DNA of 64,000 nucleotides from JBCAXA01 sp039183535 (lineage in GTDB: Bacteria; Pseudomonadota; Gammaproteobacteria; Steroidobacterales; Woeseiaceae). Position numbers and translations under genes: made by a program. Shown here one piece after another: positions 1-8,295 of the stretch. Position 1 is the stretch's first letter, and every line of letters starts with the position of its first letter. The notes under the pieces were generated by a model. That model had not been told where the DNA came from, ran no database searches, and saw nothing but the letters and a program-made list of their open reading frames with translations. Location of the stretch: assembly GCA_039183535.1 (NCBI GenBank), contig JBCDBO010000003.1, forward strand, positions 54,389-118,388, in the 5' to 3' direction.

Positions 1-579
1 CACAAACTCAATGTCGGCGGCGCTGCGGTCCGGTCGCGGCGTCGCAACGATAACCCGCATACCGAACGCCTTGGCCAGCGCAGCGACGCCGCGAGCTAGC
101 GATCCGAACCCAACCAAGCCCATGGTCTTGCCGGCCAACGTGCGAATCGGCGCATCGAAGACACAGAATTGCTCGCTCGATTGCCACGTATCGCGCTGAA
201 TCGACTGCCGATACGCCGGTAACTGGCGGACCAAGGCGAGCAGCATTGCCAGCGTGTGCTCCGGTACGGAGTCATTCGCATAATTTCGAACATTGACAAC
301 GTCGACGCTACGTCGTCGCGCTGCCGCCGTATCAACGACATCAAATCCGGTGGCAGCAACGGCGATCAGCTGTAACGACGTGTTGTTATCTATCGTGGCG
401 CGATCGATCGGTACTTTGTTGGTAATCACGACATTGGCGTTCGCTACGCGGGGAGCCATATCGATGGATTGCGTCGCCGGCCACTCAACCCACTCGTGAG
501 CAAACTGCGGACGGCGAAAACGTACGGCGGGACCCAACGTGAGCCGGTCCAGAACAACGATACGTACCGGCAGATTCAC
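1..579 (-). CDS. D-isomer-specific 2-hydroxyacid dehydrogenase (partial)
   Basis: The reverse strand reads open from a GTG at 579 to the left edge, so the C-terminal part is missing. The visible 193 residues hold the N-terminal substrate-domain half and the start of the Rossmann domain. Landmarks are NDSVPEHTLAMLLAL, the usual helix of this family, then GKTMGLVGFGSLARGVA, the GxGxxxxG NAD(P)-binding loop. The family reduces 2-keto acids such as hydroxypyruvate or glyoxylate with NAD(P)H in the cytosol; the exact substrate cannot be told. An in-frame TAG lies 42 bases upstream of the GTG and there is no ATG between them, which fixes GTG as the likely start although the ribosome site is weak. 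Confidence 0.85.
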   Translation of the reverse strand, partial: MNLPVRIVVLDRLTLGPAVRFRRPQFAHEWVEWPATQSIDMAPRVANANVVITNKVPIDRATIDNNTSLQLIAVAATGFDVVDTAAARRRSVDVVNVRNYANDSVPEHTLAMLLALVRQLPAYRQSIQRDTWQSSEQFCVFDAPIRTLAGKTMGLVGFGSLARGVAALAKAFGMRVIVATPRPDRSAADIEFV

Positions 580-628
580 AGCTGGTCGCGTGGCGTCGCC
601 TGACTGATCTGAGCGACGCTAACGCCGT

Positions 629-1276
629 TCACGCCGAAGCCTGATTGGCAAGTCGACCCAGTGCGTTGGTCGTCGCCGGTCGCTCGGATGCTGCTGCAAA
701 CCATTGCGCTAACGCCTCATACGGCGACAAGTCGATGCTGAGATTGTCTTCGTGTAATAGGTAGGCCAAAACAACAATGTCGGCCAACGAATAGGTATCT
801 CCACCGAAATATGCGTGGTCGTTTAGCGCTGTATTCAGCACTGGAAGTTCCCGGCCGAGCTGCGCGATCGCGCCGGCAATCGCCTCGTCGTCGCCACTTT
901 GACGGCGAAATACGGGTTTTAAGTACTGCTCAAGATATAAGGTCCCGACAGCGCGACCGACGTGGTTTACAGCGAAGTCGGCCCACTGGTTTATACGCGC
1001 ATCGCCGAGTGCCGAACCGGCCATCAGTGGATTACCAGCCAGCGCATCGACATACCGTGCGATCGCCAAGCTCTCGAAAACAGCGGCACCATCGTGCACC
1101 AACGCCGGTATCTTGCCGAGCGGATGGCGTTGCCGATGCAGATCGGATTTGTGCTCACCGCTCGCCGGGTCGAGCAAGACGAGCTCGTAGTCGATGCCGG
1201 ACTCCTCCGCGGCCAATAACGCTTTCGACGCGTTGAACGTGACAATAGGAAAGCAATACAGAATCGGCGCACTCAT
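629..1276 (-). CDS. glutathione S-transferase family protein
   Basis: A 215-residue cytosolic GST. The N-terminal thioredoxin-like domain shows the cis-proline region in GKIPALVHDGAAVFES, where the ES pair binds the gamma-glutamyl part of glutathione. An all-helical C-terminal domain follows, with GGDTYSLADIVVLAYL, the usual N-capping box of the family. The role is presumably glutathione conjugation or peroxide detoxification; the substrate is unknown. The ATG at 1276 overlaps the stop of the upstream gene as ATGA and is preferred over one 12 bases further upstream, which suggests translational coupling. The upstream neighbours are a SnoaL-like lipoprotein and S-formylglutathione hydrolase, so glutathione chemistry recurs in this cluster. 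Confidence 0.88.
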   Translation of the reverse strand: MSAPILYCFPIVTFNASKALLAAEESGIDYELVLLDPASGEHKSDLHRQRHPLGKIPALVHDGAAVFESLAIARYVDALAGNPLMAGSALGDARINQWADFAVNHVGRAVGTLYLEQYLKPVFRRQSGDDEAIAGAIAQLGRELPVLNTALNDHAYFGGDTYSLADIVVLAYLLHEDNLSIDLSPYEALAQWFAAASERPATTNALGRLANQASA

Positions 1277-1773
1277 GGCTTGTTCCACGAAAAGCGGGGA
1301 CGAAACTCCCGCGTTTGAATCTTCCAGCCTCGCTCGGTCAACCGATACTCATCGATGTAAACACCAATGGCGATCGGTCCATCGGTCGGCAACGGCCGGT
1401 CGTCGCTTGCATCGCCGGTCGGTTCCTCGAAGACCATCGCGTAGACAATTCCGGTCGCGCTCGTCGCATCGAGCACCGTTACTTGCCGAGTCGCAACGAA
1501 GTGCTGCGAACGACGTGTGCCTTTAGCCTCGCGAAGCCTGGCGGCGATCGCATCGCGGCCCTTGAACCGTGCTGTCGGTAAGACCATTTCTCCGTCAGGG
1601 GCAAAAACGGCGGCATAGCCTTCGGGATCGTATTGGTCGCGAGCGATGACATAGTCATCGACCAATTGCAGACACGCCGCCTCGATCGCTCGTTCTGCCG
1701 CTGAATCGAGTGCCCCGTCTGCATGACACGCGCCAATCGCGAATATGGCCAGTAATGGAAACAGTCGCTGCAT
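1273..1773 (-). CDS. SnoaL/NTF2-like fold lipoprotein
   Basis: 166 residues starting with a short hydrophobic signal that ends in IGAC, a plausible lipobox, so the mature protein is probably a periplasmic lipoprotein. The rest looks like the NTF2-like/SnoaL family (cone-shaped alpha+beta domain): a first helix with LQLVDDYVIARDQYDPEGYA, then FAPDGEMVLP and a GRDAI loop typical of these polyketide-cyclase or DUF4440-type proteins. Members bind or turn over small hydrophobic ligands, or act only as binding modules; no catalytic assignment is possible here. It lies 4 bases from the S-formylglutathione hydrolase stop and overlaps the GST start by 4 bases, so the three genes probably form one transcript. 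Confidence 0.65.
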   Translation of the reverse strand: MQRLFPLLAIFAIGACHADGALDSAAERAIEAACLQLVDDYVIARDQYDPEGYAAVFAPDGEMVLPTARFKGRDAIAARLREAKGTRRSQHFVATRQVTVLDATSATGIVYAMVFEEPTGDASDDRPLPTDGPIAIGVYIDEYRLTERGWKIQTREFRPRFSWNKP

Positions 1774-1776
1774 GAT

Positions 1777-2628
1777 TCAGACTCCGTCGTCTGTTTGAGT
1801 TAGCGCCGCCGCGTGGTGCCGTAAGTGTTCGTCAATAAAACTGGCGACAAAGAAGTAGCTGTGGGTGTAACCCGCGCGCATGCGCAGAGTCAGTGGTTGA
1901 TTCGCCGCCCGACAAGCTTCGATGAAGCGCTGTGGCTGTAATTGCTCGTCGAGAAACGGATCGGCCGATCCTTGATCGATCAAGATGTGTGCACCGGTGG
2001 CGGCTGCGCTAACCGATGCAGTCGCGTCGTACGCTGCCCAGGTCCGACGGTTTTCGCCCAACAAATAAGCGAACGCCTTTTGCCCCCAAGGAACCGCGCT
2101 CGGGGCGACGATCGGCGCAAAGGCGGATACGCTGACGAATCGTCTTGCATGGCGAAAATGGGTAATCAAGGCACCGTGACCACCCATCGAGTGCCCACTG
2201 ATCCCAAGCCGGCTCGTATCCAGACCGAACTCGTTGGCAACCAGTGCCGGCAGCTCATCGCAGACGTATGTCCCCATTTGGTAATGAGTGGACCATGGCG
2301 CTTGCGTGGCGTCGACGTAGAACCCTGCGCCATGGCCAAAGTCCCAAGCACCATCGGGGTCGCTCGGAACGCTGTCACCGCGAGGGCTCGTGTCTGGCGC
2401 GACCAGCGCGATGCCGAGCTCGGCGGCGGCGCGTTGCGCGCCGGCCTTGGTAACAAAATTCTGCTCGGTACACGTTAGCCCGGACAACCAAAACACGACC
2501 GGTGTCGTCGGCGACATGACTGGTGGTCGGTAAAGACCGAATCGCATCGGACACCGACAAGCCTCCGAGGCGTGCTCATAGACACCCTGTGTGCCACCAA
2601 AACACTGTTCTTCCGATATGATTTGCAC
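1777..2628 (-). CDS. fghA: S-formylglutathione hydrolase
   Basis: 283 residues, the usual length for this esterase-D family. It hydrolyses S-formylglutathione to formate and glutathione, the last step of glutathione-dependent formaldehyde detoxification. The nucleophile serine lies in GHSMGGHGAL; VFWLSGLTCTEQNFVTKAGAQ is the typical oxyanion-loop region; the C-terminal RAGYTHSYFFVASFIDEHL carries the catalytic histidine. The start is a GTG at 2628. The partner glutathione-dependent formaldehyde dehydrogenase is not in the window. Downstream, in the same direction and nearly touching, are a SnoaL-like lipoprotein and a GST. The gene is divergent from the GNAT gene, with 77 bases between that must hold both promoters. 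Confidence 0.93.
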   Translation of the reverse strand: MQIISEEQCFGGTQGVYEHASEACRCPMRFGLYRPPVMSPTTPVVFWLSGLTCTEQNFVTKAGAQRAAAELGIALVAPDTSPRGDSVPSDPDGAWDFGHGAGFYVDATQAPWSTHYQMGTYVCDELPALVANEFGLDTSRLGISGHSMGGHGALITHFRHARRFVSVSAFAPIVAPSAVPWGQKAFAYLLGENRRTWAAYDATASVSAAATGAHILIDQGSADPFLDEQLQPQRFIEACRAANQPLTLRMRAGYTHSYFFVASFIDEHLRHHAAALTQTDDGV

Positions 2629-2705
2629 GACTCGTCGAGCTCAGCTACTTATCCTTTACGGCAATGTAGCTGCGCGCCGTAGTCGAAACAACCGAGACGA
2701 AATGT

Positions 2706-3179
2706 ATGCCTAGCGAAAACGTGCCTGTCGTTATCGTTGACTACAACGAATCGCATCGCGAGGCGTTCGGCGCACTGAATTACCAGTGGATTACTAAGTA
2801 CTTCGTTGTCGAAGCAGCCGATCGTGCGGCGCTTGACGATCCGGAAGCCACGATACTCGCACCCGGCGGCCGCATCCTTATTGCCGAAATCAATGCGCTA
2901 GCGGTAGGCACCTGTGCACTGCTGCGCAAGGACACCGCGACGCTGGAACTCGCCAAAATGGCGGTCGCTGAGAATCGACAAGGGCTTGGTATTGGACGCG
3001 CTTTGGGGCTTGCGGCAATAACGACTGCCCAGCAAATGCGCGCGACCCGCATCGTCCTGGAAAGCAATCGCCGGCTCGATGCAGCGCTGGCTTTGTATCG
3101 CTCGCTCGGCTTTGTGGAGATCGCAGCCGGCGACTCCGATTACACCCGCTGCGACATCCAAATGGAGAAGATGCTTTAA
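2706..3179 (+). CDS. GNAT family N-acetyltransferase
   Basis: 157 residues with the GNAT fold. The acetyl-CoA pyrophosphate loop appears as RQGLGIGRALGLAAI (the Q/RxxGxG/A motif A), preceded by the beta-strand LELAKMAVAE and followed by RIVLESNRRLDAALALYRSLGFVE, the typical C-terminal helix and strand. It should transfer an acetyl group from acetyl-CoA to an amine; the substrate is not predictable. The end overlaps the stop of the convergent DUF427 gene by 4 bases. There is no stronger alternative start, since the ATG 4 bases upstream runs into a stop at once. Confidence 0.85.
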   Translation: MPSENVPVVIVDYNESHREAFGALNYQWITKYFVVEAADRAALDDPEATILAPGGRILIAEINALAVGTCALLRKDTATLELAKMAVAENRQGLGIGRALGLAAITTAQQMRATRIVLESNRRLDAALALYRSLGFVEIAAGDSDYTRCDIQMEKML

Positions 3180-3463
3180 CCGACTGCGACGCCTTTCCAG
3201 AAGGCGACGTAATCGCGAATATTCTCCGCCGCGGACTTTGGCTCAGCGTAGTACCAGGCGGCATTCGCATTTCGCTGACCGGCAACGACGACATCGTAAT
3301 AGCTTGCAGTGCCCTTCCAGCCACAAACGCTGGTATGGGTGCTCGGTTCAAGGTAGGCCTTATCAACGGAGTCGGCCGGAAAATAGTGATTGCCTTCTAC
3401 GACGATCGTCGCGTCGCTACTGGCGATGACTTCGCCCTGCCAGGTGGCTTGTACAGTGCTCAT
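3176..3463 (-). CDS. DUF427 domain-containing protein
   Basis: A 95-residue single-domain protein that matches the DUF427 pattern: VQATWQGEVIASSDATIVVEGNHYFP at the N-terminus, then STHTSVCGWKGTASYYDVVV and a final AAWYYAEPKSAAENIRDYVAFW. The family is widespread, small and beta-rich, and its biochemical role is unsettled. It follows the 38-residue membrane peptide by 4 bases in the same direction, so the two are probably co-transcribed, possibly with the sheath-like gene further upstream. The 3' end overlaps the convergent GNAT gene. Confidence 0.85.
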   Translation of the reverse strand: MSTVQATWQGEVIASSDATIVVEGNHYFPADSVDKAYLEPSTHTSVCGWKGTASYYDVVVAGQRNANAAWYYAEPKSAAENIRDYVAFWKGVAVG

Positions 3464-3467
3464 CAGA

Positions 3468-3584
3468 CTAGGGCAGTGTCGCGGCAGCGCGGACGACGAA
3501 TGCTAAAAGGACGGATGCATAAATGGCACCGATGACCAGCATAGTGCGGTCTATTTCGGGCCGCGATTGACGGGCTGGCTTCAT
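3468..3584 (-). CDS. 38-residue single-pass membrane peptide
   Basis: The reading frame is open from 3680, but the best start is the ATG at 3584, because a strong ribosome site (GAGGGGAGA) lies about 4 to 6 bases before it. The product has a short basic N-terminus (KPARQSRPEIDR) and one hydrophobic helix (TMLVIGAIYASVLLAFVV) ending in RAAATLP. No known family is recognised. It sits between the orphan tail-sheath gene and the DUF427 gene in the same direction, 4 bases before the latter, so co-transcription is likely. It may be a small membrane-protein partner or regulator; no function can be assigned. Confidence 0.55.
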   Translation of the reverse strand: MKPARQSRPEIDRTMLVIGAIYASVLLAFVVRAAATLP

Positions 3585-3672
3585 TGTCTCCCCTCGTTCA
3601 CTGTTTACATCACGTGGTTCACTCAATGGGTGCGGCGACGGCCGTATTAATCTCACGTCGTTGTGTTCGTCG

Positions 3673-5148
3673 TTAGGCATCGGAAAATGCCGCGCGCGTT
3701 ATGCGCGTTCCATCAGGGGTTTGCGTAACCGCCAACGTGATTGGGTCGTCAAATTCGCGTGGCTGAACGCGAACAAGAAAACTCGCCGACCCATCTTCCC
3801 AATGCGACGTTGCATTGGTGTGGGTATCGCAACGCACTCGGTACGGTTCGACGATCAAGTCAGCCCGTTCTAAACGCGCAAGAAACGCACCGACTTGGGT
3901 TGCCAGTTCGAGCCACGCCGTCGGGTCATCGTGGCGCAAGACTATCCAGCGAGTCGACTCTGCGATTGCGCGCTCGATCAGTAAAACCAAGCGTAGCGAA
4001 TGCATTGAGCAACGCCGCTCCAACTCGGGTACATACAGGCTCGCCGGATGGACGCCTAACGTTTGATCTCGGCGTGGTGCCAGTACGAAGACGCCAGCGT
4101 CCGCTAATATCGGCAAGGAACGCATTGATGCGCGCGGGTCCGGCACATAACGTCGCCCAATGCGGGTCTGGTCGGCATGGAACCCGAAGTCGCCGTAACC
4201 TTCCCGCTGGTACCGAACGAGTGCTCCGAGTATCGCGCCACCGATTGGAACGCGCTGCGCACGGTCGCGGCGCTCAACGATGGGCGGCCAGTACTGAATC
4301 GACGGCAGGCGGCGGTTTTGCTGGTCGATTTGCGGCAACCGGGTCCGCGGTGATGGATCGATCAGTAACAGGGCGCGTCGCTTTTCGGTGTACTGCGCAG
4401 CCGCTGCTCGAAACACGGCGCGGTTATCGTCGATATGACGACTCGGCGGCGCGTAGACGAAATCGACCTGTGTCAAACCATCGAGCGCGAACAAGCCTGT
4501 TCCTTCGGTCGGCGTGCCGATCAAGTCGTAATCGGTTAGCGCCAGACCGTCACTGCCTGGCTGGCTCACGACAACGATACGACCGGTGGTGGGCTGAACC
4601 GTCGCTAGATGATCGGCCCGTACTGCACTGCAAACCTCGGCCAGTGACGACGATGCGAGCTCCGCGCCGATGTAATTCTCGTCCGTCTCATCGAGCGATA
4701 AGTCGCGATAAAACTCCTGATCGACGATCCGGCCACCGACGGCTCGTTGCAACGTCAAGTGAAACGACAGCGAACCGTGCGGCGCGTCGATATCGGCGCG
4801 CAGCGTCTCGTCGCTGCCTGGGTAGCGCGAGCGCAAGCTCAATCCACCGTAAGCCGGCGGTAGGGTCAGCTTCGCTGCTCGAGCACCGTTCGTAATGCGC
4901 ACGATAACAAGTTGTCCGCCACCCGCGGCAAAGAACTGCCGCACAGCATCAGGCAGCCAGGAGTCGGTCCAATCGCCACCAAACACACGGGCGAATTGCT
5001 GCAGTGAGGTAATCGCCACCGGTTCATTCACCGGCCCGGTCTGAGTCCTGCCAAGCATGGCGACGACGGGCTGCCTGCGAAAAGCGATCGGCGTTTCGCT
5101 ACCACCGAGCTCTGTGACGGTGATGCCAGCGTGTGATGTCGCTGCCAA
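3673..5148 (-). CDS. contractile tail sheath-like protein (orphan)
   Basis: 491 residues resembling the sheath of phage T4-type tails and of extracellular contractile injection systems. The N-terminus has the usual order: GITVTELGGSETPI, a small-residue strand VVAMLGRTQTGP, then SLQQFARVFGG and LPDAVRQFFAAGGGQLVIVRI. The C-terminal sheath domain is clear: RLVLLIERAIAESTRWIVLRHDDP, then QVGAFLARLERADLI and VRCDTHTNA. Sheath subunits polymerise around an inner tube and contract to drive it through a membrane. No tube, baseplate, spike, terminator or AAA+ gene is found beside it or anywhere else in the window. The start is a TTG at 5148, the first possible start after an in-frame TAG, with AGGT upstream. 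Confidence 0.8.
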   Translation of the reverse strand: MAATSHAGITVTELGGSETPIAFRRQPVVAMLGRTQTGPVNEPVAITSLQQFARVFGGDWTDSWLPDAVRQFFAAGGGQLVIVRITNGARAAKLTLPPAYGGLSLRSRYPGSDETLRADIDAPHGSLSFHLTLQRAVGGRIVDQEFYRDLSLDETDENYIGAELASSSLAEVCSAVRADHLATVQPTTGRIVVVSQPGSDGLALTDYDLIGTPTEGTGLFALDGLTQVDFVYAPPSRHIDDNRAVFRAAAAQYTEKRRALLLIDPSPRTRLPQIDQQNRRLPSIQYWPPIVERRDRAQRVPIGGAILGALVRYQREGYGDFGFHADQTRIGRRYVPDPRASMRSLPILADAGVFVLAPRRDQTLGVHPASLYVPELERRCSMHSLRLVLLIERAIAESTRWIVLRHDDPTAWLELATQVGAFLARLERADLIVEPYRVRCDTHTNATSHWEDGSASFLVRVQPREFDDPITLAVTQTPDGTRITRAAFSDA

Positions 5149-5183
5149 CTTAATACCTAACTAAAACAATTAGATGTGCGACT

Positions 5184-5213
5184 AGTCTAGCGTGCCTTAT
5201 TAAAAATAATCAA
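5184..5213 (-). promoter_or_regulatory. candidate sigma70 promoter for the sheath-like gene
   Basis: In an AT-rich pocket between the divergent sheath and PLP-enzyme genes, the reverse strand carries TTGATT (5213-5208) and TAGACT (5189-5184) with an 18-base spacer. This is a four-of-six match for each box. It is the most AT-rich stretch in this part of the window. Prediction by eye only. Confidence 0.35.
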
Positions 5214-5259
5214 CAAATACCATGCTAAGTTTGTGCGCTTTACCGTGTGAGGCACTCGG

Positions 5260-6300
5260 ATGCACGGATACGGCTACTTATATCGACAGAGTCGGCAACT
5301 TGCGCGGCGCGTATCACGACTGGGCATCGGAACATACCCAACGCCAATATCGGCCGTCCGCACGCGCCACGGCCAACTCTTTGTAAAGCACGACGATCGG
5401 GCGCATGCTCGCTACGCTGGCAATAAGCTGCGCAAACTTGAGTTTTTGTTGGCCGATGCTGTCGCGAGGCAATGCCGTTACGTCGCAACATTCGGCGCTG
5501 CCGGCTCGAATCACGCGCTGGCCACGGCGCTGCATGCGCGAGCCCTTGGCTTGCAACCCATCGCTTTTTTGTCCCGCCAAGCGGCGACCTCGCGGGTCGC
5601 GACTACGCTGGCTTGCCATCGGCGTATCGGCACGACGTTGATCTACGCCGCGCCCGACGACAGCGGTCATGCGGCCGTTCGAGAAACGCTCCTGTCGTTG
5701 GGAAAACGTGTCGCCGTCGTGCCCATGGGAGGATCGTCGTGGCTTGGAGCGCTCGGCTTTATTGCGGCCGCAGCCGAGTTACGCGAACAAATCGAGGCGA
5801 ATATTTTGCCGACGCCAAGCCGTATCGTAATACCGTTGGGTACGATGGGATCGGTCATCGGCCTAGCCATGGGATTGCATCTCAGCGAATTGCCGACACG
5901 CGTTCACGCCGTGCGCGTCGTTAACGAGAGCATCGCCAACGACGACCGTTTAGTCGCTGTCGGCGAACGTTGGCGCGAGCATATCGAGATCATCGATCCA
6001 GACATTAAACTGGCGGGTTGGCAACGGCGAGTGACGGTCGACCATGCGCAGTTCGGGCAAGGCTATGCACGAGCGACCGACGCGAGTGAGGATGCGCGGC
6101 GAATCGCCGCCGAGGACGCCAGCCTTGAGCTGGAAAACACCTACAGCGCCAAAGCTTTCGCTGGATGGTTGGCGCATGACACGATGGCCGACGACCGAAC
6201 ACTGTTTTGGAATACGTTCGACCCTCGCACTCCAGCACTGCCGTCATACGGGCAAGCTACGACAACCGTGCCAAATGAACTCGCTTACTTGGAATCTTGA
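5260..6300 (+). CDS. PLP-dependent enzyme of the ACC deaminase / D-cysteine desulfhydrase family
   Basis: 346 residues of fold-type II PLP enzyme. After LGIGTYPTPISAV the sequence has RYAGNKLRKLEFLL, where the lysine after GN is the Schiff-base residue of this family, and then FGAAGSNHALATALHARALG, the substrate and phosphate-binding segment (usually GGxQSNHxR). IVIPLGTMGSVIGLAMGL is the glycine-rich loop that holds the PLP phosphate. Family members break D-cysteine to pyruvate, ammonia and sulfide, or open the ring of 1-aminocyclopropane-1-carboxylate; which one applies is not decidable here. The ATG at 5260 has GAGG about 8 bases upstream. The 3' end overlaps a small convergent ORF by 16 bases. 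Confidence 0.85.
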   Translation: MHGYGYLYRQSRQLARRVSRLGIGTYPTPISAVRTRHGQLFVKHDDRAHARYAGNKLRKLEFLLADAVARQCRYVATFGAAGSNHALATALHARALGLQPIAFLSRQAATSRVATTLACHRRIGTTLIYAAPDDSGHAAVRETLLSLGKRVAVVPMGGSSWLGALGFIAAAAELREQIEANILPTPSRIVIPLGTMGSVIGLAMGLHLSELPTRVHAVRVVNESIANDDRLVAVGERWREHIEIIDPDIKLAGWQRRVTVDHAQFGQGYARATDASEDARRIAAEDASLELENTYSAKAFAGWLAHDTMADDRTLFWNTFDPRTPALPSYGQATTTVPNELAYLES

Positions 6301-6419
6301 GTGCTGGTATCGTCCGGTTCGTCTACAGCGGGCTTCGGGGTCTCGGGCACCGTTTGCTCATCGGCCTCTCGCTGCTTGCGCTCAATCTCATCGAGCATCA
6401 CCTTTAACCAATCGCGCAC
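6285..6419 (-). CDS. 44-residue acidic hydrophilic small protein
   Basis: A short frame directly after the M1 peptidase. GTG at 6419 is preceded by AAGGA at a 5-base spacing, and the peptidase stop lies 8 bases upstream of the GTG. The product starts with a short amphipathic helix (RDWLKVMLDEIERKQREA) and ends in a Pro/Glu/Asp/Thr-rich tail. No family is recognised. Its position and ribosome site suggest translation coupled to the peptidase. Its end overlaps the 3' end of the convergent PLP-enzyme gene. It could be a chance frame, because selection on it cannot be tested from one genome. Confidence 0.4.
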   Translation of the reverse strand: MRDWLKVMLDEIERKQREADEQTVPETPKPAVDEPDDTSTQDSK

Positions 6420-6427
6420 GGCAGTCC

Positions 6428-8290
6428 TTAGCGACCCTCTGGGTAGACGATCTGTTCGTTTACTGTGATCGTCAGCGGATGATAACCGGGTCGTGCACGT
6501 TCGAAGACATCACGCGCGAACTCGCCGCCCCGCTCGGTCGCCATCAGTGCCTGATACAGCGGCTTGACCAGTTTGTTTCGACCAATCGACAGCAAATAGT
6601 CTTCCAGGCGTGGCCATGCCGGCTGGTAGTCATTACGAATGGCAATTAACAGCCAGCTGTGCGCGATTTCGTTATTACCCGCGCTCGTTAAATCGAAAGC
6701 GTCATCTAAAGCTGCGAGCTGCTCGCTCGAAAGCGCATCGGGTAGGTTATTGAGAAAATACAACCAATCCTGTGTGGACCATGCCTCTGTATCGATCGCA
6801 CTCGGCGCCAGGGAATCGGCAAGAAATCGCTCACGAGCCGAATCGATACGCGCGAAAATGTCGGCAGACGGCAGTACCGCCACGTCCGGCAAACCCGGTT
6901 CGAATATCCACCGCTCTAGATCTGCCCGACTAACGCCGGCGGTATTGTCGGCGAGCAAATTCGCATCGGCGTACGCCAGAAAGTCCTCTGTGGCGATGCT
7001 CTTAAACGCAAAGTGATCGAAGTATTCTTGGAGAAAGTCGTTCAGCGTTTCGCGCCCGAACGCATTATCGAGCCAAACCAGCATGAGGCGGCCTTTTTCG
7101 TACGGGACTTGCGAGAAGACCAAATCCGGGTTCTTGCCAGTAAGGTCCACCGCCAGACGCTGCATCGCCGGTGCAAGCGACGCGAAGTCACCCAGCAAAC
7201 CCTCATAGCCGAGACGCTCCTCCATACGGCGGCGGTCCTCGCCGTACAAGGCCTCCATGATTCGCGCCTCGAGAAAAACGGTAAAGCCCTCATTCAGCCA
7301 AAGGTCGCGCCAACTGGAATTGGTGACCAAATTGCCGGACCAGCTGTGTGCGAGCTCGTGCGCAATCAATGCGACCAGACTGCGGTCGCCAGCGAGAACG
7401 GTCGGTGTAATGAACGAAAGCCGTGGGTTCTCCATTCCACCGAACGGGAACGAAGGCGGCAGGATCAGAAGATCATACCGGCCCCAACGGTACGCGCCGA
7501 ACAGCGACTCACTAACTTCAAGCATCCGCTCGGTATCGGCGAATTCGAAGGCCGCCGCTTCGAGTACGCTCGGCTCAGCATAGACGCCGGTGCGCTCACC
7601 GATTGCTTGGAAGTCGAGCTCACCGGCTGCGATCGCCATCAAATACGATGGTATAGGCTGCGGCATTTCAAACGCATAGCGACCAGCTTCCCTGTCGGCT
7701 GCTGTCGTACTCGCACCCATCACGGCCCGCAGAGCCGGCGGCGTACGAACCGTTGCGGTAAACGTGAAGCGCACGGCCGGCGTGTCCTGCAGCGGCACCC
7801 AACTGCGCGCATGAATCGCTTGCGATTGCGAAAATAAGAATGGGTGCTTGCCACCCGCCGTCTGCGGCGGCGTTAGCCACTGTAAGCCGCTGGCCTCCGG
7901 TTGGGTTTCATAATCGATACGAACCTTGAATCGGCGCGGTGCGCGGCCTGGCAAGTCGATGGACAGCGCACGACCGAGATTCGCATCGGCCTTACTGAGT
8001 TGGTACGGCAGACGTTGCCAGGCCCCTTTTTTGGTGTAATACGCGACCGATCGGATAATGAGATCGCGCGTATCTAGCACCAGCGGCGGACGAGATCGCC
8101 CTTGGCGTTCGAATTCGATATCGACATAGCCGCTTAGCATCGATGCGTCGAAATCAACGTCCACATCAAGGTGCAGGTGTTGTTGGCGGTACGCGTCGGG
8201 GTCTGCGAACGAATGGACGTCGGCTGACGCACTCCCTGCTCCAATGATCAGGCAAACAATCAGTGCTTGCCAATATCGCTGCACACGCAT
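6428..8290 (-). CDS. M1 family zinc aminopeptidase, exported
   Basis: 620 residues with an N-terminal signal peptide (VCLIIGAGSASA then D). The M1 signature is complete: FPFGGMENPRLSFITP is the exopeptidase substrate loop, HELAHSW supplies two zinc histidines and the catalytic glutamate, and NEGFTVFLEARI supplies the third zinc ligand 18 residues later. The beta-rich N-terminal domain and a long helical C-terminal domain resemble leukotriene-A4-hydrolase-type and cold-active aminopeptidases. It should trim N-terminal residues from peptides in the periplasm or outside. It starts 5 bases after the L,D-transpeptidase stop on the same strand, as part of an envelope gene run that also includes M13 and M48 peptidases. 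Confidence 0.92.
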   Translation of the reverse strand: MRVQRYWQALIVCLIIGAGSASADVHSFADPDAYRQQHLHLDVDVDFDASMLSGYVDIEFERQGRSRPPLVLDTRDLIIRSVAYYTKKGAWQRLPYQLSKADANLGRALSIDLPGRAPRRFKVRIDYETQPEASGLQWLTPPQTAGGKHPFLFSQSQAIHARSWVPLQDTPAVRFTFTATVRTPPALRAVMGASTTAADREAGRYAFEMPQPIPSYLMAIAAGELDFQAIGERTGVYAEPSVLEAAAFEFADTERMLEVSESLFGAYRWGRYDLLILPPSFPFGGMENPRLSFITPTVLAGDRSLVALIAHELAHSWSGNLVTNSSWRDLWLNEGFTVFLEARIMEALYGEDRRRMEERLGYEGLLGDFASLAPAMQRLAVDLTGKNPDLVFSQVPYEKGRLMLVWLDNAFGRETLNDFLQEYFDHFAFKSIATEDFLAYADANLLADNTAGVSRADLERWIFEPGLPDVAVLPSADIFARIDSARERFLADSLAPSAIDTEAWSTQDWLYFLNNLPDALSSEQLAALDDAFDLTSAGNNEIAHSWLLIAIRNDYQPAWPRLEDYLLSIGRNKLVKPLYQALMATERGGEFARDVFERARPGYHPLTITVNEQIVYPEGR

Positions 8291-8295
8291 TGCTG

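Noticed and set aside
3741..4895. 384-codon open frame on the plus strand
   Set aside because: It is antisense to the sheath-like gene, rich in Arg and Ser, and has no domain; it is a shadow of GC-biased third positions.
7013..7837. 274-codon plus-strand frame opposite the M1 peptidase
   Set aside because: The opposite frame encodes a complete M1 peptidase with all catalytic residues; this one has no recognisable domain or ribosome site.
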